Below, one piece after another: positions 63,781 through 64,000 of a stretch of DNA of 64,000 bases (position 1 is its first letter; each line of letters begins with the position of its first letter). The DNA comes from Polaromonas jejuensis NBRC 106434 (GTDB taxonomy: Bacteria > Pseudomonadota > Gammaproteobacteria > Burkholderiales > Burkholderiaceae_C). The DNA lies in assembly GCF_001598235.1 (NCBI RefSeq), contig NZ_BCYO01000007.1:124001-188000 (forward strand). The letters run 5' to 3'. Below the pieces are notes generated by a model. That model did not search any database, was not told the origin of the DNA, and saw only the letters and a list, made by a program, of their open reading frames with translations. Both the position numbers and the translations under genes were made by a program.

Positions 63781-64000
63781 ATGGCCCGATATAGCGAAAT
63801 TACCGAAGAAGGCAGCACCAACGTCTACGCCGACCTGGGTTATGGCGACGCGGCCGAGATGCAACCCAAGTCCCAACGCGCGGGCGAGATCGCCCGCGCG
63901 ATCAAAGCACGCCGTCTGACGCAAGACGGTGCCGCCGCGTTGCTCGGCATCGATCAGTCGAAGGTGTCGCGCATCACTCGAGGACAGTTCCGCGGCGTCA
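63781..64000 (+). CDS. XRE-family helix-turn-helix protein (HigA/antitoxin-like, partial at window end)
   Basis: The first 73 residues are in the window. The helix-turn-helix spans AGEIARAIKARRLTQDGAAALLGIDQSKVSRITRGQF, as in XRE-type antitoxins and phage-like repressors. AAGGAG precedes the ATG by eight bases. The 5' gap (63669-63780) holds no intact toxin gene that I can support, so a partner, if any, would lie to the right. The gene is cut by the window edge. Confidence 0.75.
   Translation, partial: MARYSEITEEGSTNVYADLGYGDAAEMQPKSQRAGEIARAIKARRLTQDGAAALLGIDQSKVSRITRGQFRGV

Overview
The window reads as a chromosome segment of a Comamonadaceae-type betaproteobacterium, and Polaromonas or a close relative is my best guess. 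The reasons are the high GC content, two orphan Bug/TctC solute receptors, a complete FNR-linked cbb3 oxidase cluster of the ccoNOQP-G-H/S-I type, an ArgG of the 446-residue E. coli class, and a talarate/galactarate dehydratase that from memory resembles the enzyme of Polaromonas sp. JS666. No database search was possible, so family names come from motifs and recognition. There is one tRNA gene (Thr, CGT), no rRNA and no CRISPR array.

Layout. 1-6.4 kb: the tail of an ArsC/Spx-like gene, a glycine-zipper surface protein, then a sugar-acid unit (divergent LacI-type regulator, Bug receptor, talarate/galactarate dehydratase) with two matched operator-like palindromes, followed by ppnP and argG. 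6.6-18.8 kb: a micro-oxic respiration block with hemN, an FNR-type regulator, the cbb3 oxidase genes and their assembly factors, and a membrane fatty-acid desaturase. Four TTGAY-N4-RTCAA FNR boxes are spread through this block. 19-23 kb: housekeeping genes (murB, yajQ, plsY, ybaK). 23.2-33.1 kb: a divergent catabolic unit made of a GntR/FCD regulator, a hydantoinase, an amino-acid ABC transporter, a DapA-like lyase, a 982-residue three-module FAD/iron-sulfur oxidoreductase, an M20 hydrolase and an ABC ATPase, with a GTATAC-type palindrome between the two arms. 33.2-49.4 kb: mixed core genes, including a second ABC importer with a LysR regulator, two divergent genes for an acyl-CoA synthetase and a hydrolase, prfB with its programmed frameshift, pepN and fbp. 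49.35-64 kb: downstream of tRNA-Thr lies a patchwork of transposase and truncated-gene debris, then an isoquinoline-oxidoreductase-like molybdenum enzyme (cytochrome, IorA, IorB), a broken GMC oxidoreductase, and a tightly packed CoA-thioester catabolic operon ending in a MarR regulator. This right part looks like an accessory island whose end lies beyond the window.

How the genes work together. FNR probably switches hemN (anaerobic haem synthesis), its own gene, the oxidase operon and the desaturase according to oxygen. The 23-33 kb unit probably imports an amino-acid-like or cyclic amide compound and degrades it by ring opening, deacylation, oxidation and aldol or dehydratase chemistry. The 55-64 kb operon probably activates an organic acid with CoA and shortens it.

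Two kinds of short dispersed elements stand out. One is a 17-bp palindrome (6-5-6) seen seven times, three of them inside coding sequence in the same reading phase. The other is a GC-rich element inserted in frame near the start of a hydrolase gene. A 138-bp MITE-like element with 14-bp inverted ends lies at 36127-36264.
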